Assembly: GCA_963682055.1 (NCBI GenBank)
Contig: OY821742.1
Span: 20,397,635-20,461,634, forward strand
Origin: Primula veris
Lineage: Eukaryota > Streptophyta > Magnoliopsida > Ericales > Primulaceae
Length of the DNA stretch: 64,000 nt
Direction: 5' to 3'
Shown here: piece after piece, positions 11,640-23,800 of the stretch
Layout of the letters: each line of letters opens with the position of its first letter
How positions within the stretch are numbered: position 1 is the first letter of the stretch
Position numbers and translations under genes: made by a program
Notes under the pieces: model-generated
The model's database searches: none
What the model was told of the DNA's origin: nothing
Seen by the model: only the letters and a program-made list of their open reading frames with translations

Positions 11640-13690
11640 CGCAATAAATTAGTCATGAATGACAATATGTATTACCGTTACATCTCATCAAATTATATTC
11701 AATCTACCTCCGATAAGTCTGTGTCAACTAATTAGTTACCCACTCATTCGAAACCGATGGGCATACCTTAAAACACAAAAGTTTGCTTATTAGCAGTCAA
11801 ATAAAAATATCCGAGTTTTATCTTTGAGTTATAATAATTCAAATCAACAACTTAACCTTTTAAGTTTAATAACTAGTGGTATAAATACTATTTATTATCA
11901 TGAGAAAACTATTTCTAATAAAATATTAAATGAGCAACAAAAATAACTATGGATTATTAATAAATATGGTCTCTAATCCAATATTTAAAACTTTAATCCA
12001 CCACCAACCTAATCACCGTAAATAATATGCCTCGATGGGAGGACGTATATTATTTAACATTCGATATGCTAGTTTAGCCATTTAATTTTACTTTCTAGAC
12101 AAAAGTCAAAATAAAAATTAAATATCTGCCTTAAGTTTGGTCCTATAAATATTAACATAGTTTCAGATGGAGAGGGATAATAATAATTATATCTAAGTGA
12201 ATACCATCGCTCATTATAAATCCATTGTTCCGGTATATAATCTCTCAGATGAAGAGATGATTAGATACTAACAAATTATTTATACTTTTTACTTGATAAT
12301 TCCGTCATTATTCCATCCGATGGGGAGGAATGCACTATAACCAACGCGTAAAATAATTACTTCATCTATAAATTAACGACGGAGACCGTGAGATTTATAC
12401 AAATAAATTCACTCTCCCACTTAGTAATTTATAATTTTAGGGATACAAATTATACTTAATGGTCTGTAATTAATTTGATCCGATATGGAGGGAGGCACTA
12501 TAGCCAACGCGTGATAATTAAATACATCACTTATAATTTGCTTTCTGTCAGTTCAATTAACAGTTAATTAAATCTAATTGGTATTAATTAATTAAAACAA
12601 ATTAATTAAGTTTAAACAATGTTAATTAATCTAGTTAATCAAATTCAAACTATTATAAATCGATAAACTAAATTCATCAATTACATCTAAATAGTTTCTA
12701 ATTAATTAAACCTTAACTTTTATTAATCAATATCAAATATTAATTAAATCTAAATAGTTAATAATTAATTACTTGCTGTTTTTCAGATTATAAATAAACT
12801 GAAATACAAAATCTGTCAAAATATGTAACTTTATGGGTCAAATAGTAATTTTCTGAAACCGTTTTCAATAAAAATTGTTTCTTTCAAGAACATTGAAATC
12901 AACTGAAAATATATCGAAGCCATAAGGACCAAAATGCTAATGAACCGAGTTTAATACAATCACATTTATGATCCTTGTAATCTTTAAATTCACAAAGTAA
13001 GTCCTTATACATATACAACGGCTAGGGTTAAATACCCATAGCCGTCGCCAGACATCCCGTCATCCCACAGCCTCCGATGAGACAATAACACCGGCTTTCG
13101 TCCACAACCAATTAGGGCTAGCCGGCGTTCCTTTACCACGAGCTCCAGGGAGACCATAGCCCTGGCTCAATATCAAATTATAAAGCCACTTTCATAGATC
13201 ATATATACAAACTGATTTTTATCCTATGCATATAACTTCGAAACAATTGACCAGTTTGTTAAACAAATATACAGACCAATATATATATATATATATCAAT
13301 TAGTATACTAGATAAATAGTAGCCCAGATCACTTGCCATATGCACGAGTATATGAATATTCATATATACCATCTACATAAAAAGTTTATGTAATCTCTAA
13401 ATAAAGAACAAAGACTAACTTTATAAATTAATATTCTATCAAAATCAAACATGTACTCACTGATCATAGTATAACAAATAAACCTATTACTTCATGCAGA
13501 AATTAATTCACATAAAAGCTCATGTTCCGTAACAAACAAATATATATTACAGTAGCAACGTAGCAACATCGCACAAGAAAATAATATATGTACGGAAGTA
13601 GCAACCGGATTGAAAATTTAATCAACAAATTAAATGTGTGTTCAATCCTACTGAGTATAAAATTAATCCATAAATTGTATAATCATGCCT
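11640..13690 (-). other. copia 5' interior: degenerate sequence with recurring GATGG(G)GAGG motifs
   Basis: No open frame. A short motif recurs near 12031, 12167, 12246, 12322 and 12482. The last two occurrences share a longer block (GGAGG, then CACTATA, CCAACGCGT and a TACWTC stretch). A (TA)n run sits at 13278-13298. This lies next to the primer-binding site, so it is probably leader plus decayed gag. Confidence 0.5.
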
Positions 13691-13700
13691 CTGATACCAA
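13684..13700 (-). other. Primer-binding site of the copia element
   Basis: On the minus strand the sequence after the LTR reads TTGGTATCAGAGGC, complementary to the 3' end of plant initiator-Met tRNA as in most plant LTR elements. It fixes the element's orientation. Confidence 0.8.
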
Positions 13701-13701
13701 T

Positions 13702-14965
13702 TGTTGGAAATACGTTTTATTTTACAGCGGAAAACTGGTCTTGGATCTTGATTATAGTGTATATGGATTATATAAAAACAATACAGAAATATCTCACGAG
13801 CAGAGGTAGATCACACCCGATCTTCTGTTGTATTCCTATTATACTTCTTGGTCTTAAAGATGTGGACTCTCAAAACTGTTAGGAAACCCTAATTATGAAG
13901 GTTGTTTCTTTTCCTTAACATATGAACAGTATATATAGGCTACAACAGGGACCTAGTGTACAAGAAGGAAAAGAGCACTTCTACCTTACCTAGAACTCTA
14001 ACTCTACTTAGATTAGTACTTAATTAATAAATATTATATAATCTTATTAACAAGATTAATATAATATTATCTAATTAATACTTTACCAATCTTAGGATAT
14101 TCTATCGGTAAATTATATTCATTTCCACTAGAGAATATAATTGCACTCTAATTCCTTCTCAAATAATATTTGAGAGCAAATTATTAAATACTTAATTTTT
14201 CTCCTCACGTTAAGATTACACATATCCACCAAATAAATAAATTACTGACAATTATTTTACTCAGCATATTATTTCTTCGACTTTTCCACTTAACTTATTT
14301 GTTGTGTCGGATATAAAATCCACTTGCTAGATTTGACACCAACAAAACTTATAAGCTTCTCGAGGGGATATCATCAATTCATGTTAAGGGACGTGAATTC
14401 CTTCGATTATAGACACACACCATATAAATAATATTACTGCTCAACGTATGGGCTTGTTGACCATAACAAATCTCACTCATTGCAAATCAAAGCAGTATAT
14501 ATTATAAATATATGTATCGAAAATATTATAGGGATTAAGAGTATAAGTAATCATAATAATTCCTTAGGTATAATTATTTTATTCTGGTCAATACCATGAA
14601 ATAATACCACTTTATCCTGTTCAATAGACTCTAAGTATACTAGCACAGATAGTCGGAACTCAACAGTTACATTTAGTCATGACAGACCTACTAAAACTCT
14701 GTGTTACAACTATACCGATGGTTGTCCACTCCATCTAAAGTTGTGAATGCTAAATTATATATTCTCTAAGAACCAATGATTTGATCTTCAGTATGCAAGC
14801 CGTACTTTACACACCAAATCACTTACTATACAAAATAAAGACACATGTACATATAAATAACATGTACAACATTGCTCAAAACTATTTTCAAATAAATCAT
14901 TCATTATTAATAAATAAATACTAAAACAAACAATAAATCATATCTTTTAGTATATTACTCTAACA
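13702..14965 (-). repeat. Right (5') LTR of the copia element
   Basis: Starts TGTTGGAAATACG and ends ACTCTAACA. It holds the extra block at 14425-14651 missing from the other LTR. The edge at 14965 is about 115 bp upstream of the GH127 pseudogene start codon. Confidence 0.85.
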
Positions 14966-15036
14966 TCTTCCAATTGAATTGATCACAAGTGGTTCTTTAT
15001 TTGTAAGAGAATATGCATAATTAAAGGATAAGGTAA

Positions 15037-15044
15037 TATAAAAG
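15037..15044 (+). promoter_or_regulatory. TATA-like box upstream of the GH127 pseudogene
   Basis: TATAAAAG lies only about 38 bp before the ATG at 15082, which would leave a leader of roughly ten bases. It may be fortuitous, or the native promoter may have been cut by the copia insertion ending at 14965. Confidence 0.3.
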
Positions 15045-15389
15045 CCTAGATAGGTACATAGTTTTAGCAGTTCTAGATAGAATGAGTCACAACATGTTTT
15101 TTGTAGTGACACTAGCTTTGCTTTTGAGGGTGTCTCTTTGTTTCAGTAAATACGTGACTTGTCACAAGGAGTGTAGCAATTATATTTCTGTAACATCCGG
15201 TTTTATTTATCGAAATGAGTTTATGAAGTGGGATAATGACCCATCATTGATATGGAAAAGTGATGAACTTAGAAAAATGGCTCCTCCAGATGAAATGCCT
15301 TTTGATAACTTAAGCCCGAAAGAGGACTTCGATTGGAAGAAAATGTACGACAAAGTGAAATCAGGTAAAAATAATACTAACACATGGAC

Positions 15390-15831
15390 TGTACTATTTC
15401 TCTCTTAGATAAGCTTAATCGCAGCAGAACTATGGAGGAAAGGGCAAAACCCTAAGTCGCCATTGATAGAAGGGGTAGCGGTGAGAAGAGAGAAGGAGAA
15501 GTGTATTTTGTATTTCTAATTTATGTTTTACTGTTATATAATTAACTTGTAGGTGTGGAATAATTGTGGCCGTAGGATCTTTTATTGATGTATTAATATC
15601 AGCCGTAGGATAGTATATAGATGGGTGATTCTGATGATGCCACGTAAGCACATAATAAATGGTTAGGATGGAGCAGTTACTTAACTGCAAGTAACTACCT
15701 CCAAATTTGAATTAGTTTTCTAATTAGTATAAATATTTGTGTATGTAACAGTTTGAGGCATTCAAATAATAAAACCTGTGATATTTATGTTAACTGTTTT
15801 TTCTTGTTTAACTCTGATCCGGTACACACCA
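15390..15831 (+). repeat. 5' LTR of the gypsy in the GH127 pseudogene
   Basis: Begins TGTACTATTTCTCTC and ends GGTACACACCA. TATAAATA near 15728 is a plausible TATA box for the element's own transcription, and AATAAAACC near 15770 a possible polyadenylation signal. Confidence 0.85.
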
Positions 15832-16080
15832 AACTGTTATCAGAGCCTTCTTCGATGGTCGGAAAATGATCTAAAACATCGCAACAACCTCCATCTCCAC
15901 CATTTTCACAAACAAACCCACCCTTACATCAACCAGAAGATCAAAATAACCTAACTACAGACCAAAAGGTAGACCAACTGCAGGCCTTAATACATATCAG
16001 TTTGTAAGAACAAAAGAAATTCAATGAAGATAAAATTGTTCTCGAAAATCAAAATTCACAAATGAGTCCAATTACAAAAA

Positions 16081-17011
16081 ATGAGCCTTTTAAACAGAAA
16101 TGGGAAAGGGAGTGAGAGAGAGCAACCAGAATCTTCAAATTCTTCAGGCAATAACAACTTTAAATCTCCAAATGTTGGTGAAGGTGACTTTTTTAATGAG
16201 AAAAGTCCTGTTAATTCTAGATCAGTTAGACTTGATTTTCCCAAATTTTCAGGTGAAAAATGCATAGAATGGGTTTATAAAGCAAATCAGTTCTTTAAAT
16301 TGTACCAAACTCCAGAAAATCATAAAATTTTAATTGCTAACATGCACTTTGAAGATCAAGCCTTAATTTAGTACCAAAATTTAGAACAAGCAGGGCTGAT
16401 AAGTAATTGGGAAAGTTTTAATGAACAAGTTATTAAGAGATTCTCAGATAATCTACATGAAAATCCATTAGATCTCTTAATTAAGTTAAAACAAAGTGGA
16501 AGTATGAGGGATGATAAGGGGGAATTTGAACTTATTTCTAATAGGGTTAAGGATCTGTCTGAAAAACACAAGTTAGTGTATTTCATAAGTGGATTAAAAG
16601 AGAAAATAGGCTTAACAGTTAAAATGCAATTTCCCCATGATATAGACATTGCTTACACAATTTCTAATTACCAGGAATAAAAGTTAGGGTTAGAAAAGAA
16701 AAGTCATGCTAGAGCTTTTACTAATTCCTCAAATAAATTCTTTAATCCTAATTCACAAACCACTTATACTAGAGTCCAGAACACTAATTTGTCTAATAAT
16801 TTACCACCCATCAAAAAGTTATCACAAACTGAATTAGAGGACAGGAGAAAGAAAAATCTTTGTTATAACTGTGATGAGAAATGGATTAGAGGTCATGTGT
16901 GTACCAAACCAAAAATTTTCCTTTTACAAAATTATGAACAAGGTGAGGCTGAACTGAGTGAAAATGAAGAGGAGGAGATTACTAATAATGAAAATTCTGA
17001 AAATCCTTAAA
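16081..17011 (+). pseudogene. gypsy gag (broken)
   Basis: Open in one frame from 16081 apart from stops at 16369-16371 and 16678-16680. It carries the retrotransposon gag core (LDFPKFSGEKCIEWVYKANQ, WESFNEQVIKRF) and a zinc knuckle, CYNCDEKWIRGHVC, near 16860 (C-x2-C-x6-GH-x-C). Gag packages element RNA; this copy cannot make the full protein. Confidence 0.8.
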
Positions 17012-17040
17012 TAACTTTACAAGCAATAACAAGGGGTAGT

Positions 17041-20000
17041 AACTCTTCTTCAATTAGATTTGTGGGTAAAATTAAAGGACAATTAGTGGGAATTTTAGTT
17101 GATTCTGGAAGTACGAATAATTTCATTGATCCAAAGTGGGTTTCTCTACTAAAAATGCCTATAACTCAAAGTGATGTACTGGATGTAAAAGTGGCAAATG
17201 GGGAAAATATTAAAAGTACTGGTTTTTGTGAACAGGTTAAGATAAATGTACTGGGAAATATGTTTGTTGTGGAATTTTTATTATTACCTTTTGTTGGTTA
17301 TGATATGGTTTTACGAATGCAATGGTTGGACAAGTTGGAAGTGATAAATTATGATTTTAAAAACTTGACCATAAATTTCAGACAAGTTAACATAGATATT
17401 TGCCTTAAAGGACTTAAAAACCAAATAAAAATGGCTACAATCCAGTTCCTAGAGGGTAATATAAAAAATAAAAAAGGATTTATCTTATAGTTATATTCTA
17501 CTGAGGTGCAGCAAGTTGTCTCTCTTGAGGATTTCAAAATTGATTCCCTTTTGAGGGATTTTCCAGAAGTTTTTCTGAGCCAAAATGGTTACCACCTGAA
17601 AGACAACATGAGCACCAAATAGAATTAAACCAAGGAACAAATCCTATTTCAGTAAGACCTTACAGATATCCTTATTATCATAAAACTGAAATTGAAAACA
17701 TTTTTAAGGAGTTGTTCAGTAATGGATTAATTAGAAATTCTCAATCTCCATTTTCATCACCAGTAATCTTAGTTAAAAAAGCTGATGGCTCTTGGAGAAT
17801 GTGTGTTGACTACAGGATCCTTAATCAAGTAACTATAAAGGATAAGTTTCCAATACCTGTTGTAGATGAATTATTAGATGAGTTAAATGGTGCTCAAATT
17901 TTCTCTAAATTAGATTTAAGGTCTGAATATCACCAAATTAGAATGAATGAGAAATATATAGCTAAAACTGCATTTAGAACTCATGAAGGACGGTATGAAT
18001 TTCTACTCATGCTTTTTGGTTTAACTAATGCTCCAGCCACTATTCGGAATAATATGAATGTTATGTTTAAACCTTATTTAAGAAAATTTGTGCTAGTCTT
18101 CTTTGATGATATATTAATTTATAGTAAAAATGAAGAGGATCATGCAAATCATCTTTGGATTGTCTTGAACACAATGAAAAATAATCAGTTTTATGTAAAA
18201 AGATCAAAGTGTAAATTCTTTCAATTTTTTTTTTTATTATTTGGGGTATATAATTTCACAACAAGGAGTTAAAGCAGATCCTGATAAAACTAAAGCTATG
18301 ATTAATTGGCTAAAACCAAAGAACTTAAAAGGATTAAGAGCATTTCTAGGACTAAATGGTTATTACAGGAGATTTATCAAAAATTATGGAGGAATAGCAA
18401 GTGTCTTAACTGATCAACTTAAAAAAAAATGCTTTCTCATGGAATCAACTTGCTGAATTGGCATTTATAAATCTAAAGATTGCTGTCAAAACACCACCTG
18501 TTTTAGCCCCACCAGATTTTACTAAGAAGTTTGTTATTGAGTGTGATGCTTCAGGGACTGGAATTGGAGCTGTATTACAACAAGAAAAGAGACCAATAGC
18601 TTTTTACAGTAAGGCTTTAAAGGAAAAGTTGTTGTCATTGTCAACTTATGAGAAAGAATTATATTCTTTGGTTCAATCTATTTCAAAATGGAGTCCATAT
18701 GTTTTTGGACAAGAATTTATTGTCAAAACTGACCATTAAAGTTTAAAATATTTACTAGAACAAAAAATTGGCACTCCAACTCAGCAAAAATGGCTTTCAA
18801 AACTTTTGGGTTACCATTTCAAAATTTTATATTCTAAAGGGACCCTAAACAAGATTGCTGATACTTTATCAAGAAAAGAAGAGGAAGATGTTTTGTGTCA
18901 AACTTTAACAGTCACTAATCCATTATGTGATTTGAGTGATGAAATAAAAATGATGTATACAAAAGATAAAAAATAACATAAGTAAATGAGCTTATTTTCA
19001 AGGAATCATTAGATACAGTTAGAGTCAACTGGTTAAATGGCTTACTGTTTTACAAAAAAAGACTGTATATACCCAATGACACCTCCCTAAAATTGAAAAT
19101 TATCCATTTGCTGCACAGTGATCCACTAGCTGGCCATGTGTGATTACAAAAAACTCTACTACAAGCATATAAGGAAGTTTTTTGGCCAGGTTTAAAGAAA
19201 AATTTAAAGAAATTTGTGGACACTTGTGATATTTGTCAAATGTGCAAATATGGAAAAACAAACTCTTTTGGTCTGTTACAACCACTACCAATGCCAGAGC
19301 AAGTATGGCCAGAAATAAGTATGGATTTTATTAATGGTTTACCTAAATCAAATGGTTTTAATTGCATTTGGGTTGTGGTTGATAGACTCACAAAGTATGC
19401 TCATTTTATACCACTAAAACATCCTTTTGGAGCTTCAGATTTAGCAAACCATTTTTTAAAAGGGATTTTTAGGTTGCATGGAGTTCCAAAAAAGATAGTT
19501 TCTGATATAGATACTTTGTTTAAAGTGATTTTTGGAAGGAATTATTCAAATTGTTGGGTACTAAGTTGCTTTTGAGCACTGCTTTTCATCCACAAACCAA
19601 TGGCCAAACAGAGATAGTCAATAAATCTTTGAAAACTTATTTGAGATTCTACACATCAGATTACCCTAAATTATGGTCAAGGTGGATCTATATTGCTGAA
19701 TATTGCTACAACACAACTATCCATTCGACAATAAAAAGGCTCCATTCAAGGCTTTATATGGGTATGAACCACCTAATTTGTGTCACTATATTCATTTAAA
19801 GGAAGACAAGCCAGAGATTAAAGAACTAGTACAAGAAAGAGATGAGATCATAGATGCATTAAAGAGAAATTACTTGCAAACTCAAAATCACATGAAGCAA
19901 AACACTGATCTTAGAAGAGTGGATAAAAATTATGAAGTGGGGGATTTTTTTACCTCAAATTACAGTCGTATCGACAACAAAGTGTGGTGAGAAGGAAAAA

Positions 20001-20342
20001 CCAAAAGCTCGCTCCTCGATTTTATGGTCCATACAAAATCAAGGAAAGAATTGGGTCAGTAGCATATAAATTGGAATTACCAAAAACTAGTGAGATGCAC
20101 CCGGTGTTTCATGTGTCTCAATTAAAGCTAAAAATTAAAGATGAAGGGAAATTATTACCTGCTTTACCAATAGCAGACGAACATGGAAGATTAAAGCTAA
20201 TACCAGTTCAGATCCTTGCGATAAGAGATCAATCCAGACGAAATAGGATATGGAAAGAGATATTAATTCGTTGGAGTGAATAGATGGAAGAAGAAGCTAC
20301 TTGGGAGAATTTTAAAAGGGTTTTAAATGTTTACAGTGATCT
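17041..20342 (+). pseudogene. gypsy pol (broken): protease, RT, RNaseH, integrase, chromodomain-like tail
   Basis: Protease has ILVDSGSTNNFI near 17090. RT (17625-18450) has the catalytic FFDDILIYS near 18100, Phe replacing the more common Val. A frameshift lies at the T-run 18225-18238. RNaseH has ECDASGTGIGAVL (about 18540). Integrase has an HHCC region near 19110-19250 broken by a TGA at 19140, then MDFINGLPKS and HPQTNGQTE (about 19590). The tail HPVFHVSQLK...ILIRWSE, stop, EEATWENF (to 20320) resembles a chromodomain. Several stops and shifts make it non-functional. Confidence 0.85.
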
Positions 20343-20376
20343 TGAGGGCAAGATCAAAGCTAAGGAGAAGAGAATT

Positions 20377-20820
20377 TGTAGTATTTCTCTCTTAAATAAG
20401 CTTAATCGCAGCAGAACTATGGAGGAAAGGGCAAAACCCTAAGTTTCCATTGATAGAAGGGGTAGCGGTGAGAAGAGAGAAGGAGAAGTGTATTTTGTAT
20501 TTCTAATTTATGTTTTACTGTTATATTATTAAGTTGTAGGTGGGAAATAATTGTGGCCGTATGATCTTTTATTGATTTATTAATATCAACCGTAGGATAG
20601 TATATAGATAGGCGATTCTGATGATGCCACGTAAGCACATAATAAATGGTTAGGATGGAGTAGTTACTTAACTGCAAGTAACTACCCCCAAGTTTAAATT
20701 AGTTTTCTAATTAGTATAAATATGTGTGTATGTAACAGTTTGAGGCATTCAAATAATAAAACCTGTGATATTTACATTAATCGTTTATTTTCTTGTTTAA
20801 CTCCGATCCGGTACACACCA
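20377..20820 (+). repeat. 3' LTR of the gypsy in the GH127 pseudogene
   Basis: Begins TGTAGTATTTCTCTC and ends GGTACACACCA. Host exon 1 sequence resumes at 20821. Confidence 0.85.
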
Positions 20821-23800
20821 GGGACTTTCTTAAAGGAATTTCCCTTACATGATATGAGGTTAGAGCCTGATTCGAGGCATGGGTGTGGTCAACAAACAAA
20901 TCTGGAGTATCTGTTAATGTTCGATGTTGATCGTCTTGTTTGGAGATTCAGAAAGCATGTCGGATTGCCAACGCCGGGCACAAATTACTCTAACTGGGAA
21001 GCCGCCGACCATCAACTTAGGGGTCATTTCGTAGGTTGGTAATAATTCAGTGCCATTCATTCGTGTTCAATGTCCTCTTTTTTCTCTCTCTCATTTTGAT
21101 ATATACTAGCGTAAAGCGAGGTACGCTCATGTTATACATTTTCTTTCCTGTTAGGATAATTTCAATTATGTCTTTAACACACTGTTCTACAAAAAAAGCT
21201 TCAAGACTGCTTAAATCTCGGATTTACTTGTAAAGGCAAAATAAACGGTTTACTGGAAAGCTCAAAATCTAGCGATTATTAAACTCTCGAAATAACGTAT
21301 TCGTTATGTTTTTGTGCTAAAAAACTAATAAACATGTAATATCTTGTACAGAGACTTGTAATTGGCGAAGAATATGTTCCTTGGGGTATTTTTTGTTTGT
21401 TTCTGAAGTCATTCGTACTTAGTTATGGCTTGAGATTCAATTTTTTTTCCCTAATATCAAAAAATGGTTCTCAGATGTTGTTTTCTAGATTTTCATGAAT
21501 TATACGCATAACAGGATGTTTGTTAATTCGCCAAGCAATTGTTCTCTACCCCCACATGACTACAAAAAAGTATACATATGAAATTCAGCCTCACAAGAGG
21601 ATGTTTGTTAAGTAACTCATATTCTGGTTCCATCACTCGCCATACATTTCTGAATTTCTAAGTTCACTTTTGTTTTCTTTAGTGAATCTTTGTAAAGAAT
21701 TATCCCTCAAAAAATAGGCGCATGCAATTTAATACACCAAGCTCGCGTTACACGGCATTTTTTAGTAAAAGGCTAGAAAATACTTACTTAGTTCACTTTG
21801 TGTTTAATGCATGGCTGCGTTAAAAGATTTATGTCTGACTGCTAGTACAAATATCCTTGATTTTTTTCACATTTAAAAGTTCCCTTAAAGACGCGTGTTT
21901 TTTTTTTTTTTTGAGTTTTTTTTACGGTCTATTTCACAGAAACTAATTTATCTTGCAATTATTTTTATAAACATTTTCAGGACATTTCATCTTGCAATTT
22001 ATTATTTGTACAATTTGGTTGCTTGCACCGACTTTTTCCCTTTGTTGGCAGATAATGGCTGGTCTTCTTGATCAATACGAGTTGGTGGGCGATGCCCGGG
22101 CTCTGGAGATGGTGACATGGATGGCTGATTATTTTTTTGGACGGATCCAGAGTGTAATCGCGAAATACAGTCTTGATCGACATTGGTGAGCTTTGAGCAC
22201 TGAATATGATTGCATGAATGACATCTATTATAAGCAGTTTGCGATATCGTTATGTGCAAGTGCTTTCAATATGTGTCTTCAACCTTTCTGAGAAAAAAAG
22301 ACAAAAAACCAAAAGGAGAATGTTTGAGTTTCAAAAGTTTTCTTTCTTCGTTTTATAACTCATTTATATTCCTTATAACTATTATTCATTTGTCGCCATG
22401 CAGCAAAATCCAAAGTACTTCGTCGCGGGTCATCTTTTTGATAAACCATGCTTCTTAGTTTCCCTCACACTTAAGGTAATTGGCTTTTCTTCTGATGACT
22501 CTATTCTGTTACTCCTAGTCCTAATTCCTAAATAATACTAATAGTAAAATTGTCAAACCTTCTAAATTTAATACATTTATAGGTCAATGATATTGCTGCA
22601 TTTCATACCAACACTCATGTTCCAATTATTAGTGGAGCTCAAAAGCGCTACGAAATTACTGGTGAACCATTATACAGGGTAAATGGCTTATAGATTAGTA
22701 TCTGCTTTATATATTATTTCATTATCATTATTTGAAACTTTTTTTTTGCCTGTCATTATAAAGTTGTAAGGATATGAAATAACCTACCAGGACATAGCAG
22801 TATACTTTATGGATATTATCAGTAATTCTCACCGCTACGCGCCTGGAGGCACATCAGTTCATGAGTTCTGGTAAGAATATTGAAACAAAACATTTCGGTT
22901 GATGCTTCTTATTTGAATTTGTTCTTTCTACTAATTCTGATCAGTGTTGTTTTCATGTCTAAAAATTCTACAGGGTAGAACCAAACGATTAGCCGATACT
23001 TTGGTTAGGGATAATGAAGAATCTTGCATGACATATAACATGCTCAAGGTAGATTCACTTACCTATATATAATTATTAGCTGCATGCATGTTTAGGTGTA
23101 ATTTTCTACTACTCCATGTATTCAAGAATATTCCATTGATGAAAGTGATTTTGGATCACAACTAGAAGGCGCAAACAAATTGAGATGTGATGGAATTAGA
23201 AAAATCATATATGTTAGCACAGATTTCGCCGTACATTTCCCTAGAAATTTATTTAAAGAGAAGACGTTTTATATATGTTGTAGGTTTCGAGGGGTCTTTT
23301 TAAATGGACAAAAGAAATTGTATATGCAGATTATTACGAAAGAACTTTGACAAATCATGTATTGAGCATACAAGGAAGAACAGAAACCGGTGTCATGTTA
23401 TATTTCATGCCATTACCCCCCGGAAGTACCAAGGCCAAAAGCCAGTGGGGATGGTCAAAGCCCTTAATGGATTTTTGGTACTGCTTAGGCACAGGTTTGT
23501 AAGATTGGCTCGACTTAATTAAAAGTTTATTACTTTAATTGATTTTATTGTTTTAATGATTTTAGCAACGGAATCATTCTCAAAGATGGGAGATAGCATA
23601 TACTTTGAAGAAAATGGCAGGACTCCGGTGATTTACATCATCCAGTTCATATAAGGCACACTTAACTGGAAAAATGGAGATGTTTCGATAAATATGAAAG
23701 TTCAAGAGCCTGTTACTTCGTGGGATCCTTATCTTCGAGTGAATTTGACTGTTGCGCCTGATGTGGTAAATAAACAAGTCTATTTTTCTTGTCTATGCTT

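Larger units (their letters stand above)
7882..14965 (-). mobile_element. Ty1/copia LTR retrotransposon, decayed, minus orientation
   Basis: LTRs of 1036 bp (7882-8917) and 1264 bp (13702-14965) run TGTTG...TAACA. On the minus strand a primer-binding site TTGGTATCAGAGGC (initiator-Met tRNA type) lies next to the right LTR, and a purine tract (AAATGGGAGAT) abuts the left LTR, so the element reads right to left. Flanking 5-mers TCTTA (7877-7881) and TCTTC (14966-14970) match at four of five positions. The interior has no long open frame. It ends about 115 bp upstream of the GH127 pseudogene and may have displaced part of its promoter. Confidence 0.85.
15390..20820 (+). mobile_element. Ty3/gypsy (chromovirus, Reina-like) retrotransposon inside exon 1 of the GH127 pseudogene
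   Basis: Near-equal LTRs (15390-15831, 442 bp; 20377-20820, 444 bp) run TGTA...CACCA. Flanking TGGAC (15385-15389) and GGGAC (20821-20825) are a one-mismatch target duplication. A tRNA-Met-type primer site (TGTTATCAGAGCC, one mismatch) follows the left LTR and a purine tract (AAGGAGAAGAGAA) precedes the right one. Domain order gag-protease-RT-RNaseH-integrase-chromodomain-like is gypsy. The LTRs differ at about two dozen sites by eye, so the insertion is not very recent. It shares the host gene's orientation. Confidence 0.9.

Noticed and set aside
15832..15850. tRNA-like ATCAGAGCC motifs here and at 13684, 31383, 55327 and 56895
   Set aside because: These are retrotransposon primer-binding sites matching the tRNA 3' end, not tRNA genes; no cloverleaf surrounds them.
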